A stretch of DNA of 64,000 bases from Rhizobium rhizogenes (GCF_002005205.3 NZ_CP019702.2:2112001-2176000); one strand, 5' to 3'. Counted from the stretch's first letter, positions 17,857-27,327 are shown. Numbers and translations: made by a program. The notes: generated by a model not told the origin, from the letters alone.

Positions 17857-18951
17857 ATGAAACATACTGATTATTTTGATCAATTCTCCGAACGATACAG
17901 GCACTACAAGGGCGGCAGCTGGTGTTATGAGGATGGCTGTGTCTATCGTGGTCTGCTGCAATTGTTCGAGGCCACCGGTGAGGTTCGCTGGAAGGAGCAT
18001 CTGCACCGTTTGTCCGGCGCCCAGGTGGCGAAGGATGGAACGCTCGCCGGTTACGATCCGCAGGAATACAATATCGACCATATCCTCGCCGGGCGTATCC
18101 TCTTTCCCCTTGCGGTACAAACCGGCGATGCACGTTATCTTGCCGCTGCGGAACATCTGGCGGGTCAGCTCCGCAGCCATCCACGTATCACCTCGGGCAA
18201 TTATTGGCACAAGAAGCGGTATCCGCATCAGGTCTGGCTGGATGGGCTTTACATGGGGCTTCCCTTCCAGATCGAATATGCGCAGGCGACGGATCGCACG
18301 GAACTGATCGGCGATGCGCTTCGGCAATTCTCAGCCGCGCTTGCGCTGACGGCCGATGCCGGCGGGCTTTACGTCCACGGTTATGACGAGAGCCGCAACC
18401 AGCGCTGGGCCGACCCCGTGAGCGGCAAGTCGTCGGCCATCTGGGCACGGGCGGTTGGCTGGCTCGCCATGGCGTTGGTGGATGCACTGGTCATTTTGCC
18501 GGATGATGGCGCAACGGCTGAGCTTCGGGAAAGCGCGCGTCTGCTTCTGGCCGGTATTGTTGAGCGGCAGAGTGACGCCGGCCTGTGGATGCAGGTGCTC
18601 GATAATCCGGGTCTTGCCGGAAATTACGAGGAAACCTCGGCCTCGGCCATGTTCGCCTATGCGCTGCTGCGTGCGGTGCGGCTCGGGCTGGTGCAGGGCA
18701 AGGAGGCGCAGGCCGCCCTTTCGGCGGGCCGCCGGGCACTTGCGGCACTTCTGGAAACACGCCTCAAGGCGGATGACGGGGGCGTAACCCGCCTTGTCGG
18801 CATTGTGCATGTCGCAGGGCTGGGCGGCTTTGAAGGCAATTATCGTGATGGAACGCCTGAGTATTATCTGAGGGAGCCGGTCGTTTCCGATGACGCGAAG
18901 GGCGTCGGGCCGCTGATGATGGCTTACGCCGAAAGCCTGCTTCTGGAGTGA
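17857..18951 (+). CDS. GH105 unsaturated galacturonyl / rhamnogalacturonyl hydrolase
   Basis: 364 residues, (alpha/alpha)6 barrel of the YteR/YesR family. The two essential aspartates appear as Asp74 (YNIDHILAGR) and Asp129 (VWLDGLYMG). It removes the 4,5-unsaturated uronic acid left by pectate or rhamnogalacturonan lyases, releasing the substrate for KdgF. No signal peptide, in line with action on imported oligomers. The start at 17857 lies 8 bases after the GH28 stop; a TTG at 17845 is in frame. It is the last gene of the importer operon and converges on the histidine kinase gene. Confidence 0.9.
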   Translation: MKHTDYFDQFSERYRHYKGGSWCYEDGCVYRGLLQLFEATGEVRWKEHLHRLSGAQVAKDGTLAGYDPQEYNIDHILAGRILFPLAVQTGDARYLAAAEHLAGQLRSHPRITSGNYWHKKRYPHQVWLDGLYMGLPFQIEYAQATDRTELIGDALRQFSAALALTADAGGLYVHGYDESRNQRWADPVSGKSSAIWARAVGWLAMALVDALVILPDDGATAELRESARLLLAGIVERQSDAGLWMQVLDNPGLAGNYEETSASAMFAYALLRAVRLGLVQGKEAQAALSAGRRALAALLETRLKADDGGVTRLVGIVHVAGLGGFEGNYRDGTPEYYLREPVVSDDAKGVGPLMMAYAESLLLE

Positions 18952-18993
18952 CTGGCGAACCGCTCGCCGGACAGAGAGTGTCGCGGCGTGGGA

Positions 18994-20256
18994 TCATGCC
19001 GCTCTGTTGAAGATCACAGTCTGGATCAGTCCCTGTTTCTTGTGGTTCGCGATGGTGATCCTGCCGCCGAAGCGTTCGATGATTTCCCGGGCGATGGCAA
19101 GGCCCAGCCCGACCCCGGGGATCGATTTGCGCCGCGCGAGATCGACGCGGAAGAAGGGCTCGAAAACCCGCCCGATCAGTTCCTGCGGAATGCCGGGGCC
19201 TTCGTCCCGGATTGTCACGACGATCTCGCTGTCGTCCTCGGTCAGATCGATATGCGCCTTCTTGCCGTGGGTGACGGCGTTGAGCATGAGGTTGCGCAGG
19301 GCCCGTTTGAGAGCCAGCGGTGCCGCCCTTATGGTCATGGCCGTATCCGGCTCGGTAAAATCGAGTGCGCCGGCATGGCCGAGATCGGAGAGTTCAACGA
19401 CGATTTCGCCAAGAAGCGCGGCAAGATCGATCGTCTGGACACTGTCCTGGCTCACTTCCTCGCGCACCAGCAGAATGGCGCTGTCGGCAATGGCGTCCAG
19501 TTCCTCGAGGTCAGCAAGCCATTTGGTCCTTTCCTCGTCATTTTCGATGAATTCCGCCCTCAGGCGCATACGGGTCATCGGTGTTCTAAGATCGTGGCCG
19601 GCGGCGGCGACGAGGCGCATGCGGCTTTCCATAGCCGCTTTCAGGCGGCTGGCGAGTTCGTTCAGCGCCCGCGCCGTGGCGCGAATTTCACCCGGACCCG
19701 TTTCCGGCAGGTGCGGCAGGGAACCGTCGGGCCCGATGCTGGCGGCGGCATTTTCCAGCATGTCGAGCGGGCGGGTGATCTTGCTGGCGGCAAAGACCGA
19801 GACCGCGGCACTGCCGAGGATGATCAGCCCGATCCACATGCCGAAAATCTTCCAGCCGCCCGGCGGCGGACCCATATGCGGAATTTCCGCCACCAGCCAT
19901 CCGTCTTTTTCCAGCGCGATAGCCGCCATGGGGGCAGGATTTCCCGGTGAACGGATGACCATTGCGGTGCGTGGCTCTCCAACCCGGGCCAGCGCCTTTT
20001 CCAGAAACTCCGACAGCATGCCGTCGAGATCGCCTTCCGGCGGCTTCTGTTCGATGCGGAAATAACCGGGCTGCTGCAGGGAGGGGTCGCGTTCGGCCAT
20101 GGTGACGGCAAAAGCGAGACTGCGGGCCAGCGGCTCTATCGTGGCGCCGGGCGGCGGCGGCTGCAATGTCCGGTCGGCCACAATGGTGGCAAGCGCGATG
20201 ACCGCAATGATGGAGGCGATCAGCAGGGCCGCGATGCGGTTTCTCAGCGAATTCAT
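18994..20256 (-). CDS. Sensor histidine kinase
   Basis: 420 residues. Two membrane spans (about 8-28 and 137-157) enclose a 110-residue periplasmic sensor; then HAMP (158-210), H-box with His221 in AGHDLRTP, N-box NLMLNAVTHG, and ATP-binding G-boxes DEGPGIP and GVGLGLAIARE. The start overlaps the response-regulator stop (ATGA). The pair is divergent from a periplasmic LTXXQ-like protein and a MacAB-type exporter, which suggests an envelope-stress or metal/peptide sensor. Signal unknown. Confidence 0.92.
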   Translation of the reverse strand: MNSLRNRIAALLIASIIAVIALATIVADRTLQPPPPGATIEPLARSLAFAVTMAERDPSLQQPGYFRIEQKPPEGDLDGMLSEFLEKALARVGEPRTAMVIRSPGNPAPMAAIALEKDGWLVAEIPHMGPPPGGWKIFGMWIGLIILGSAAVSVFAASKITRPLDMLENAAASIGPDGSLPHLPETGPGEIRATARALNELASRLKAAMESRMRLVAAAGHDLRTPMTRMRLRAEFIENDEERTKWLADLEELDAIADSAILLVREEVSQDSVQTIDLAALLGEIVVELSDLGHAGALDFTEPDTAMTIRAAPLALKRALRNLMLNAVTHGKKAHIDLTEDDSEIVVTIRDEGPGIPQELIGRVFEPFFRVDLARRKSIPGVGLGLAIAREIIERFGGRITIANHKKQGLIQTVIFNRAA

Positions 20257-20984
20257 CGCTGCACCGGCAGGGTTCTCACCTGAACCGTCATCTGGTAGCC
20301 GCCATTGCGCACGGTCTTGAAGATCGGGGTTTGGGTGTCGGCGTCGAGCTTCTTGCGCAGCCGGCTCATCAGCACGTCGATGGAGCGGTCGAACGGTCCC
20401 CTGTCCTTGCCCTGTGTCAGGTCAAGAAGCTGGTCGCGGGAAAGAAGCCGGCCGGGCCTGTCGAGGAACACTTTCAGCAGATCGAATTCCGCTCCGGTCA
20501 GTTCGATCTTCTCGCCGCTGGCGCGTATGACCGAACGCTGTTCGGGATCGGCAGTGAAATCCGCAAAACCATAGGCGGCGGATGAGGGGCGCGGCGCTTC
20601 CTGCGGTGTCGCGCGGCGCAGCACGGCCTTGATGCGCGCCGTCAGTTCGCGCGGATTGAAGGGTTTGCCGAGATAATCGTCGGCGCCGATCTCCAGCCCG
20701 ACGATGCGGTCCACATCCTCCTTCAGCGCGGTGAGGAGAATGACCGGCGTGCGTGGCCGGCGGCCCTGCAGATCGCGGCAGATATCGAGGCCGGAACCGT
20801 CAGGCAGCATCACGTCGAGCACGATGAGATCGGGATCGGAGCTTGAGATGCGCTCCTCGAACTCGCGCCTGTCGGCCGCCATCGAGACCCGAAACCCCTG
20901 CGAACCGAGATATTTCGCGAGCAATGTACGTATTTCCGGATCGTCATCAACGATCAATATATGTGTCACCGAAACCGTCGTCAT
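20253..20984 (-). CDS. OmpR-family response regulator
   Basis: 243 residues: receiver domain (7-120) with acidic pocket DDD at 13-15 and phospho-acceptor Asp57 (LIVLDVMLPDG), and a C-terminal winged helix (140-235, LTGAEFDLLKVFLDRPGRLLSRDQLL). The start at 20984 (MTTVSVTHIL) was preferred to the longer frame to 21128, whose extra residues do not look like a receiver domain. It shares a 4-base overlap with the kinase gene. Probable targets are its own promoter and the divergent exporter operon. Confidence 0.92.
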   Translation of the reverse strand: MTTVSVTHILIVDDDPEIRTLLAKYLGSQGFRVSMAADRREFEERISSSDPDLIVLDVMLPDGSGLDICRDLQGRRPRTPVILLTALKEDVDRIVGLEIGADDYLGKPFNPRELTARIKAVLRRATPQEAPRPSSAAYGFADFTADPEQRSVIRASGEKIELTGAEFDLLKVFLDRPGRLLSRDQLLDLTQGKDRGPFDRSIDVLMSRLRKKLDADTQTPIFKTVRNGGYQMTVQVRTLPVQR

Positions 20985-21110
20985 ATCGTCCAACCTTTTG
21001 ATGCCACTATACATAAGCGGCGAAAAGAAACGGCGGATTTTTGCAACGAAAGCTTTCCGGGGCGGCTCTGGCAACATTCGGTTACAAATCGGCCCATTGC
21101 GGAGGAGGAC

Positions 21111-21140
21111 CGGAAACATTCGGACCAAGGCCGGAAACGT
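21111..21140. promoter_or_regulatory. Direct repeat, possible response-regulator site
   Basis: CGGAAACAT (from 21111) and CGGAAACGT (from 21132) stand 21 bases apart, two helical turns, in the divergent region between the response regulator and the LTXXQ-like gene. ACATTCGG also repeats at 21074 and 21116. OmpR-type regulators bind direct repeats, so this is a candidate operator, unproven. Confidence 0.35.
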
Positions 21141-21186
21141 AACGCTCCTATCGTCCTTTCATGTTGGAAAACGGAAGGAAGGTAAG

Positions 21187-21816
21187 ATGAGACACTCGCT
21201 ACTGGCCACCGCCGTCATCGCGACAGCAATTATTGGCGCTTCGGCCGCTACGCAAGCGGCGGAAGAGAATGCGCCCGCACCCCAGCCGACGGAACAGGCC
21301 GCGCCGCCCTCCGCCAACCCTGACTTCGGTCCCGATCGTGGCCCGGATACGGGGCTGCGGCCGCCACATATGCGCAGGATGCCCGGGCCGGATGTCCTGG
21401 CGCTGGCGACGAAGCTTTCCGCGGCCGAAATCTATCTCGGCGTCACGCCGGAACAGCTTGGCCCGTGGCGTGCCTATACCACGGCGCTGATCGATCTCGT
21501 CTCGCCCGGCCCGGAGCGCAACCCGTTGCCGCCGATGCCGGGTGAAGGCAAGGCCAAACCTGAGCCGCGTCTTGCCGGCGAGGAGCTGGCAGGCATCATC
21601 GCGCAGAAGGCGGAAAAGGCGAAAGCCCTTCAGGATGCCGTTGCGGCGCTGAAACCGAAGCTTTCGCCGCAGCAGGTGCTGAAGCTTGCCGAGCTCGAGC
21701 GCGCCCTGATGCCGCCTCCGCCTCCCGGCCCGCGCCATGGGCCGTCCGAGGAGGGCCGCCTGCCGCCCCGGCACGGCGATATGCGGCCGCCGGTTCCCGA
21801 AATGGACCGGGGCTGA
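21187..21816 (+). CDS. Periplasmic Spy/LTXXQ-like protein
   Basis: 209 residues with a clear signal peptide (cleavage near ATQAAEE, about residue 25). The mature part is rich in Pro and charged residues and carries two LTxxQ-like motifs, GVTPEQLGPW and LSPQQVLKLAELERAL, as in the Spy/CpxP group of small periplasmic chaperones and stress sensors. GGAAGGTAAG precedes the start. It is the first gene divergent from the two-component system and probably feeds back on the sensor or protects the periplasm. Similarity to Spy is weak outside the motifs. Confidence 0.7.
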   Translation: MRHSLLATAVIATAIIGASAATQAAEENAPAPQPTEQAAPPSANPDFGPDRGPDTGLRPPHMRRMPGPDVLALATKLSAAEIYLGVTPEQLGPWRAYTTALIDLVSPGPERNPLPPMPGEGKAKPEPRLAGEELAGIIAQKAEKAKALQDAVAALKPKLSPQQVLKLAELERALMPPPPPGPRHGPSEEGRLPPRHGDMRPPVPEMDRG

Positions 21817-21832
21817 CACGGGTTTTCGAAGC

Positions 21833-21867
21833 TTCCTCCTTTAATCTGCCCCCCAGTAAAGGAGGAA
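21833..21867 (+). promoter_or_regulatory. First hairpin after the LTXXQ-like gene
   Basis: An 11-bp perfect stem (21833-21843 with 21857-21867) encloses a 13-base pyrimidine-rich loop. The right arm contains AGGAGG. It lies in the 121-base gap before the next small gene, where it could act as an mRNA boundary or attenuator. Confidence 0.5.
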
Positions 21868-21889
21868 ACCAGCCGGCAACGGCTGCAGC

Positions 21890-21917
21890 CGGGGGATCGC
21901 TCGCCTGCGATCCCCCG
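21890..21917 (+). promoter_or_regulatory. Second hairpin after the LTXXQ-like gene
   Basis: An 11-bp perfect GC-rich stem (21890-21900 with 21907-21917) and 6-base loop; no T-run immediately follows. Two strong hairpins in a row between the LTXXQ-like gene and the exporter suggest partial termination or RNA processing here. Confidence 0.5.
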
Positions 21918-21940
21918 CATGATTTTAAAGCAGGACGATG

Positions 21941-22237
21941 ATGATGAGATATTTCTATCTGATGCTGGCAACGGCCTTTGGTTTGAGCTTTGCCTGGTCG
22001 GTCGCGGCGAGAGAAAAGGCGGTTGACGTGCCGGCCGCGAAATCGCGGCAGGAAGGCAAACAGTGCCAGCCCGTCTGCGCCAGGGATCAACGTGAAAAGG
22101 CGGGCTCCGGGCGTCTTCGCAGCGCATGCCGCAAGGCAGCTGCGGGAAAATCCGCCGCTGCCTACGAATGGATCGAGGCTGAAAGAGGTTTCGTCCTCGT
22201 GAAACACGACATGACGCCGGTGTCTTCCTTTGAATAA
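21941..22237 (+). CDS. Small secreted protein of unknown function
   Basis: 98 residues. A short hydrophobic signal segment (residues 3-20) is followed by a basic, cysteine-containing tail (KQCQPVCARD, SACRKAAAG) and a hydrophobic end. Three ATGs in a row (21938, 21941, 21944) lie behind CAGGACG; the middle one was taken. It is 21 bases before the membrane-fusion gene and probably co-transcribed with it. I do not recognise the family; it might be a periplasmic partner of the exporter. Confidence 0.55.
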   Translation: MMRYFYLMLATAFGLSFAWSVAAREKAVDVPAAKSRQEGKQCQPVCARDQREKAGSGRLRSACRKAAAGKSAAAYEWIEAERGFVLVKHDMTPVSSFE

Positions 22238-22258
22238 CCGGCCGGACAGGACATCAAG

Positions 22259-23482
22259 ATGAAAACGGCACGCAAGGCAGGCGCATTGCTGGCGGTCGTC
22301 GCGCTCGCGGCGGGTGGTTACTGGCTATCCTCGCAATATACGCGGGCTGCCACGCCCTCCTACATCACGTCGCAGGTCACGCGCGGCGATATTGAGCAGA
22401 CGGTGCTGGCGACCGGAACGCTGAAGCCGGTTCGCCTTGTCGCTGTCGGCGCGCAGGCCTCCGGCCGCATCACCGCCGTCAAGGTGGCGCTTGGCGATAC
22501 CGTCGAGGCGGGTGATCTCATTGCCGAGATCGATTCCGTGACCCAGACAAACAGCCTGCGCACGGCGCAGGCGGCGCTTGCCAACGTGAAGGCGCAGCGG
22601 GTGGAAAAACAGGCGACACTGGTTCTCAATCGCCAGAGCCTCGCCCGCCAGCAGGAGATGGTGTCGAAAAACGCCGCCTCCCGCGCCGATTTCGAAAGTG
22701 CCACCGCGGCGCTCGCCGTCACCGAGGCGCAGATCAAGGCCATCGATGCGCAGATCGAGGAAGCGCAGGTTGCTGTCGAAACAGCCGAGGCCAATCTTGG
22801 CTATACGAAGATCACCGCTCCCATCGAAGGCACGGTTCTGTCGATCGTCAGCCAGGAGGGGCAGACCGTTAATGCCACGCAATCGGCACCGACCATCGTC
22901 ATTCTCGGCCAACTGGACCGCATGACGGTGCGCACGGAAATATCCGAGGCGGATGTAACGCGGGTAAAACCGGACCTGCCGGTCTATTTCACGGTGCTGG
23001 GCGAACCGCAGCAGCGTTACGATGCGACGCTTGCCTCGATAGAGCCGGCGCCGGAATCGGTGCGCAGCGATTCCAGCTTCAGTTCCTCGACGTCCTCGTC
23101 ATCCACTTCGTCCTCTTCCAGTACGTCGTCGTCGGAGGCGATCTATTATAATGGCGTATTCGAGGTGCCGAACCCGGATGGCAAGCTGCGCACCTATATG
23201 ACGGCCGAGGTTCATATCGTTCTCGGTGAGGCGAAGGACGTGCTGACCATTCCGGCGTCGGCCCTCGGCAGCATGGATGGAAACGGTGGCTACGCCGTCC
23301 GCGTTGTTGATGCCAACGGAAAAATTTCCGACCGCAAGGTCGAAATCGGCCTGAACAACAAGGTCACGGCGGAAGTGCGCTCCGGTCTTGCCGAGAACGA
23401 ACGCGTGGTGACCGGTGAGCGCTCGGCTGAAACCGCCACCAACGCCATGCCGGGGCCGGGTGGCCCGCCGATGGGGTTTTAA
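22259..23482 (+). CDS. macA: MacA-like periplasmic adaptor with a serine-rich insert
   Basis: 407 residues: N-terminal membrane anchor (about 7-24), barrel-sandwich (lipoyl) halves flanking a long alpha-helical hairpin (about 90-190), then beta-barrel and membrane-proximal domains. It should link the MacB ATPase to an outer-membrane duct for export of a peptide, lipid or macrolide-like compound. Residues about 270-294 are almost only Ser and Thr, a low-complexity insert within the beta-barrel region that MacA homologues normally lack. It lies three bases upstream of macB. Symbol is by family; function in this organism is not shown. Confidence 0.82.
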   Translation: MKTARKAGALLAVVALAAGGYWLSSQYTRAATPSYITSQVTRGDIEQTVLATGTLKPVRLVAVGAQASGRITAVKVALGDTVEAGDLIAEIDSVTQTNSLRTAQAALANVKAQRVEKQATLVLNRQSLARQQEMVSKNAASRADFESATAALAVTEAQIKAIDAQIEEAQVAVETAEANLGYTKITAPIEGTVLSIVSQEGQTVNATQSAPTIVILGQLDRMTVRTEISEADVTRVKPDLPVYFTVLGEPQQRYDATLASIEPAPESVRSDSSFSSSTSSSSTSSSSSTSSSEAIYYNGVFEVPNPDGKLRTYMTAEVHIVLGEAKDVLTIPASALGSMDGNGGYAVRVVDANGKISDRKVEIGLNNKVTAEVRSGLAENERVVTGERSAETATNAMPGPGGPPMGF

Positions 23483-23485
23483 ATC

Positions 23486-25444
23486 ATGACCGAACCCCTG
23501 ATTTCGCTCAAATCCGTGCGGCGGGATTATCCCTCCGGCGAAGGCACGATCAGCGTGCTGAAGGATATCGACCTTGCCATCGAGGCGGGCGAGATGGTGG
23601 CAATCGTCGGTGCGTCGGGATCGGGCAAATCGACGCTGATGAATATTCTCGGCTGCCTCGACCGGCCGACTTCGGGAAGCTACAGCATCCGGGGGCGGGA
23701 AACGGGAGGGCTCGATGCCGATGCGCTTTCGGCGCTGCGGCGTGAAAATCTCGGTTTCATCTTCCAGCGCTATCATCTGCTTTCAGAGCTTTCCGCGCTC
23801 GGCAACGTCGAAATTCCGGCGATCTATGCCGGAAAGGCGCAGGGAGATCGCAGGCACAATGCCGCAAGACTGCTGGGCCGCCTCGGCATGGCCGAACGCC
23901 TCGGTCACCGTCCCGGCCAGCTTTCCGGCGGCCAGCAGCAGCGTGTCTCCATCGCCCGTGCCCTGATGAACGACGCCGAGATCATTCTCGCCGATGAGCC
24001 GACCGGCGCGCTCGACAGCGCCAGCGGTGACGAGGTGCTGCGCATTCTCGATGAGCTGCATGCCGAAGGCCGCACCGTCATCATTGTCACCCATGACATG
24101 TCGATTGCCAGGCGTGCCGGACGGGTCATCGAAATCAGCGACGGGACGATCGTCTCCGACCGCAAGTCGGATAGGGTTGCCGCGCCGCGGGAGGAAACCC
24201 CGGCCGCTGCCGTTTCCGGCGGGATGTCCGGTATCGCCGGTCTTTTTTCCTCGCTGCGCGAAGCCCTGCACATGGCGCTTCTGTCGATGCGGGCGCACAA
24301 GCTGCGCACCTTCCTGACCATGCTCGGCATCATCATCGGCATCGCATCGGTCATCAGCGTCGTGGCCCTGGGGCAGGGGTCGCAGCAGCGCGTGCTGCAA
24401 AATATCTCCAGCCTCGGCACCAATACGCTGGAGATCTTCGCCGGCAAGGATTTTGGCGATATAAGATCGGGCAAGATCACCACGCTGGTCGTTTCCGACG
24501 CCGAGGCACTGGCCAAGCAATCCTATGTCGCGGCGGTGACGCCCACGGTCTCGACCTCCAGCACCGTGCGTTTCGGCGCAAAGGAGGCGAATGCGCTGGT
24601 GAATGGCGTCAGCGAGCGTTATTTCGTCGCCAAGGGCACCAAGCTGTCGCAGGGGCGCTTTTTCGATGCCGCAAGTGTCACGCAGAAGGCGCAGGAAGTT
24701 GTGATCGACGAGAACACCCGAAAATCGCTGTTTGCGGATTTCGACGGCAGTCCGGTCGGTCAGGTCATTCTCATCGGCAAGGTGCCGGCCCGTATTGTCG
24801 GCATAACGCAGGCGCAGCAGGGTGGTTTTGGCTCAAGCCAGAATCTCTCGCTTTACCTGCCCTATACTGCCGTCCAGTCGCGCTTTCTCGGCAGCCTGTC
24901 GCTGCGCAGCATCACGGTGCAGGTGGCTGATGATGTCGATGCCGCCATTGCCGAGCAGGCGGTGACGACACTTCTCACCCAGCGTCATGGCACGCGGGAC
25001 TTTTACATTCTCAACACTGACGATATCCGCCAGACCATCACCAGCACCACGCAGACCATGACGCTTCTGGTCGCGGCGATTGCGGTGATTTCGCTTCTGG
25101 TGGGCGGTATCGGCGTGATGAACATCATGCTCGTTTCCGTTTCCGAACGCGTCTCGGAAATTGGCGTGCGCATGGCGGTGGGTGCGCGGCGCACCGACAT
25201 TCTGCGCCAGTTTCTGATCGAGGCGGTGCTTGTCTGCATCATCGGCGGAACGCTCGGGGTCCTGGGCAGCCTCGGCTTCGGCGCGCTTTTTTCCGTCTTC
25301 AGCAGCAATTTTGCGATGGTCTATTCCACGACGTCTATCATCGCCGCTTTTGTCTGCTCGACGCTGATCGGCGTGGTCTTCGGTTACCTGCCGGCCCGCA
25401 ACGCGTCGAAACTCGATCCCGTCGCGGCGCTCTCGGCGGGGTAG
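23486..25444 (+). CDS. macB: MacB-like ABC exporter (ATPase fused to permease)
   Basis: 652 residues. ATPase domain (1-235) with Walker [10 protein letters not shown], signature LSGGQQQR and Walker [13 protein letters not shown]; then a membrane span at about 270-295, a large periplasmic domain (295-525) and three C-terminal spans, the MacB layout (mechanotransmission type). With the preceding adaptor it forms the inner part of a tripartite exporter; the outer-membrane TolC is not encoded nearby. The operon is probably controlled by the divergent two-component system. Confidence 0.88.
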   Translation: MTEPLISLKSVRRDYPSGEGTISVLKDIDLAIEAGEMVAIVGASGSGKSTLMNILGCLDRPTSGSYSIRGRETGGLDADALSALRRENLGFIFQRYHLLSELSALGNVEIPAIYAGKAQGDRRHNAARLLGRLGMAERLGHRPGQLSGGQQQRVSIARALMNDAEIILADEPTGALDSASGDEVLRILDELHAEGRTVIIVTHDMSIARRAGRVIEISDGTIVSDRKSDRVAAPREETPAAAVSGGMSGIAGLFSSLREALHMALLSMRAHKLRTFLTMLGIIIGIASVISVVALGQGSQQRVLQNISSLGTNTLEIFAGKDFGDIRSGKITTLVVSDAEALAKQSYVAAVTPTVSTSSTVRFGAKEANALVNGVSERYFVAKGTKLSQGRFFDAASVTQKAQEVVIDENTRKSLFADFDGSPVGQVILIGKVPARIVGITQAQQGGFGSSQNLSLYLPYTAVQSRFLGSLSLRSITVQVADDVDAAIAEQAVTTLLTQRHGTRDFYILNTDDIRQTITSTTQTMTLLVAAIAVISLLVGGIGVMNIMLVSVSERVSEIGVRMAVGARRTDILRQFLIEAVLVCIIGGTLGVLGSLGFGALFSVFSSNFAMVYSTTSIIAAFVCSTLIGVVFGYLPARNASKLDPVAALSAG

Positions 25445-25600
25445 ATCACGGATATCATGCCGGGTCTGGCGACCTGCGGGCGATGCGGATAAAATTCGGA
25501 CAGCGTTGAACGGTTTGTGACTGGAAGAGATGAGCCGCGGCGCGATAAACCTCGTTTTTCGCAGTATAATCCGAATCCAGTGTCACCGAGCCCCAACGCC

Positions 25601-26698
25601 ATGATCCCATCGCCCCCGGAACGCTTCATCTTGCTTGACGGCATAAGGGGTGTGGCTGCGCTCTTTATCGTTCACCGCCATGCGGAGCAGTTTTTCGGCA
25701 GGGATCCGGCGTCGAGCTATCTTGCCGTGGATCTGTTTTTTGCTCTCAGCGGCTTCGTGCTGGCCCATGCCTACAGCAGGAAATTATACGAGGGCGCGAT
25801 TACGCCCGGCTTTTTCATGAAGGCACGCTTTGCGCGTCTTTATCCGCTCTACGTTCTGGCGCTGGTGCTGATGGCGGCCTATTTCATCTGCCTTTATGTG
25901 CTGGGCCTGCCGACGCCGATCGACGATCTGCATCGTCTCATCGATCCCGGCGAACTGGCTTTTGCCCTGGTGACCGGGTTGCTGTTCTTGCCCGCGCCCT
26001 TCACGCTGACCCTGAATGGCGCGCTGTTTCTCGTTAGCCCGGCATGGTCGCTTTTCAATGAGCTGGTGGTGAATGCGGTTTATGCCCGCTGGGGTGTCCG
26101 TGCGACGACAAGACAGACGGCGGTGGTGCTCTTCATAAGTGCCGTTGTGCTCATGGTGGCGGCCGCGGAATTCGGCAAGCTGCATGCCGGTTTCCGCTGG
26201 CATGAAATGTATGCCGGCATGGGCCGTGTGTTCTTCTCGTTTTTCGCCGGTGTGCTGATCTACCGTTTTCGCAATCGCGTGCCGGAATTAAAGCCGGTTC
26301 AGGCCGCTCTCTGTCTCGTGCTGGTCTGCTTCATCCTCGCCGTGCCCATGTCCGGCGGGCTTCGGCCGTATTTCGATCTCGTCGTGGTGCTGCTCGTCTG
26401 GCCGCTGCTGCTGTTCGTGGCCAGCAGGACGGTTCCGGGGCCGAAGGTCGGTGCTGTCTCGGCGTTCCTGGGCACGGCGTCCTATGCGGTCTATGTGCTG
26501 CACATTCCGCTTCTGGCCTGGACGGAGTTTCTGATCCCGGCGGCCACGCGGCAGGGCGTCGCCCTGCCGGCCGGCATCGCCTTCCTCGTCGCCACGACGT
26601 GCCTGTCATGGTGGCTGACGGTTTATTATGACCAGCCGGTTCAGAGATGGCTGAAAAACCGTCTGAGAAAACACGCGCAAATCCGCCAGCCGGTCTAG
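25601..26698 (+). CDS. Acyltransferase 3 family membrane protein (OafA/ExoZ-like)
   Basis: 365 residues with about ten membrane spans. The N-terminal LLDGIRGVAALFIVHRHAEQF carries the R and H motif of the acyltransferase-3 family, and FALSGFVLAHAYSRK is the second conserved block. Members O-acylate surface polysaccharides, lipopolysaccharide or Nod factors. The start at 25601 was chosen as the ATG nearest to the conserved block; a GTG at 25517 is in frame, and neither has a strong ribosome site. Stands alone; substrate unknown. Confidence 0.82.
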   Translation: MIPSPPERFILLDGIRGVAALFIVHRHAEQFFGRDPASSYLAVDLFFALSGFVLAHAYSRKLYEGAITPGFFMKARFARLYPLYVLALVLMAAYFICLYVLGLPTPIDDLHRLIDPGELAFALVTGLLFLPAPFTLTLNGALFLVSPAWSLFNELVVNAVYARWGVRATTRQTAVVLFISAVVLMVAAAEFGKLHAGFRWHEMYAGMGRVFFSFFAGVLIYRFRNRVPELKPVQAALCLVLVCFILAVPMSGGLRPYFDLVVVLLVWPLLLFVASRTVPGPKVGAVSAFLGTASYAVYVLHIPLLAWTEFLIPAATRQGVALPAGIAFLVATTCLSWWLTVYYDQPVQRWLKNRLRKHAQIRQPV

Positions 26699-26721
26699 TT
26701 CAGCGGGCCGGTCTGCGGATT

Positions 26722-26835
26722 TCAGTAATGGGCGAAAATCGGTGCCGTCAGCACGAAAGCTGCGACGAGGCTGATGATCGTCAGTTTTGCCGCTCGCATG
26801 CGGCGCATTCTGCGGCCGCTCCAGTCATACGTCAT
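26722..26835 (-). CDS. Very small membrane protein (37 residues)
   Basis: A basic start (MTYDWSGRRMRRMRAAK) is followed by one hydrophobic span (LTIISLVAAFVLTAPIF) and a stop. An unusually good ribosome site, GGAGGGTGAG, is placed directly before the ATG at 26835, which is the main reason for calling it. No family recognised. It could be a small inner-membrane regulator or a stand-alone secreted peptide. Confidence 0.5.
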   Translation of the reverse strand: MTYDWSGRRMRRMRAAKLTIISLVAAFVLTAPIFAHY

Positions 26836-27039
26836 ACTCACCCTCCACGCAGACGCAAAACGCATCGGATGGAGCCCGTCCGCACTTCTGCAGGCCGGGC
26901 ACGGCAGTGCCGCACATCCCATCCGCAAACCGCGTGCCACGCCTGATCCGTGCACGGCAGTTCCAATTTCAGTTTTGCCTGATATACGGCATTTGCCAAG
27001 CCGTTATTTTCATCGGTGATTTTGAAGGTCTCGACCGCC

Positions 27040-27327
27040 TTACCGATAAAGCGGCGGCAGGCCCTGGATCGCATAACGCGGCAGGGGCTTCCAGGGCTTG
27101 ACGCGCTCATGTTTGTGAACGCCGAAGAGAAAGAGCATTTCCTCCGAAAGATCGACAGGGTCGGTCAAGCCGTTCTGAAACAGCTGGATCACCTTGCGGG
27201 CTGCATTGGTGTAGAGAATGGCCTCATCATCGATGAGATCGTGGTCATAACCCAGACCTTCGAGTACCGACTGGAGCATTTTGAGGTCCTGCGACGAGAT
27301 GATGCAATTGTCACATGCGGAAGACAT
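27040..27327 (-). CDS. Hypothetical protein
   Basis: 95 residues, no signal peptide, start at 27327 behind GGAGGACATC. The N-terminus has CDNC, and the body is a soluble helical segment (DLKMLQSVLEGLGYDHDLIDDEAILYTNAARKVIQLFQNG), ending in a Pro-rich tail. I do not recognise it. The strong ribosome site and non-random amino acid use argue that it is real. Nothing nearby suggests a role. Confidence 0.6.
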   Translation of the reverse strand: MSSACDNCIISSQDLKMLQSVLEGLGYDHDLIDDEAILYTNAARKVIQLFQNGLTDPVDLSEEMLFLFGVHKHERVKPWKPLPRYAIQGLPPLYR

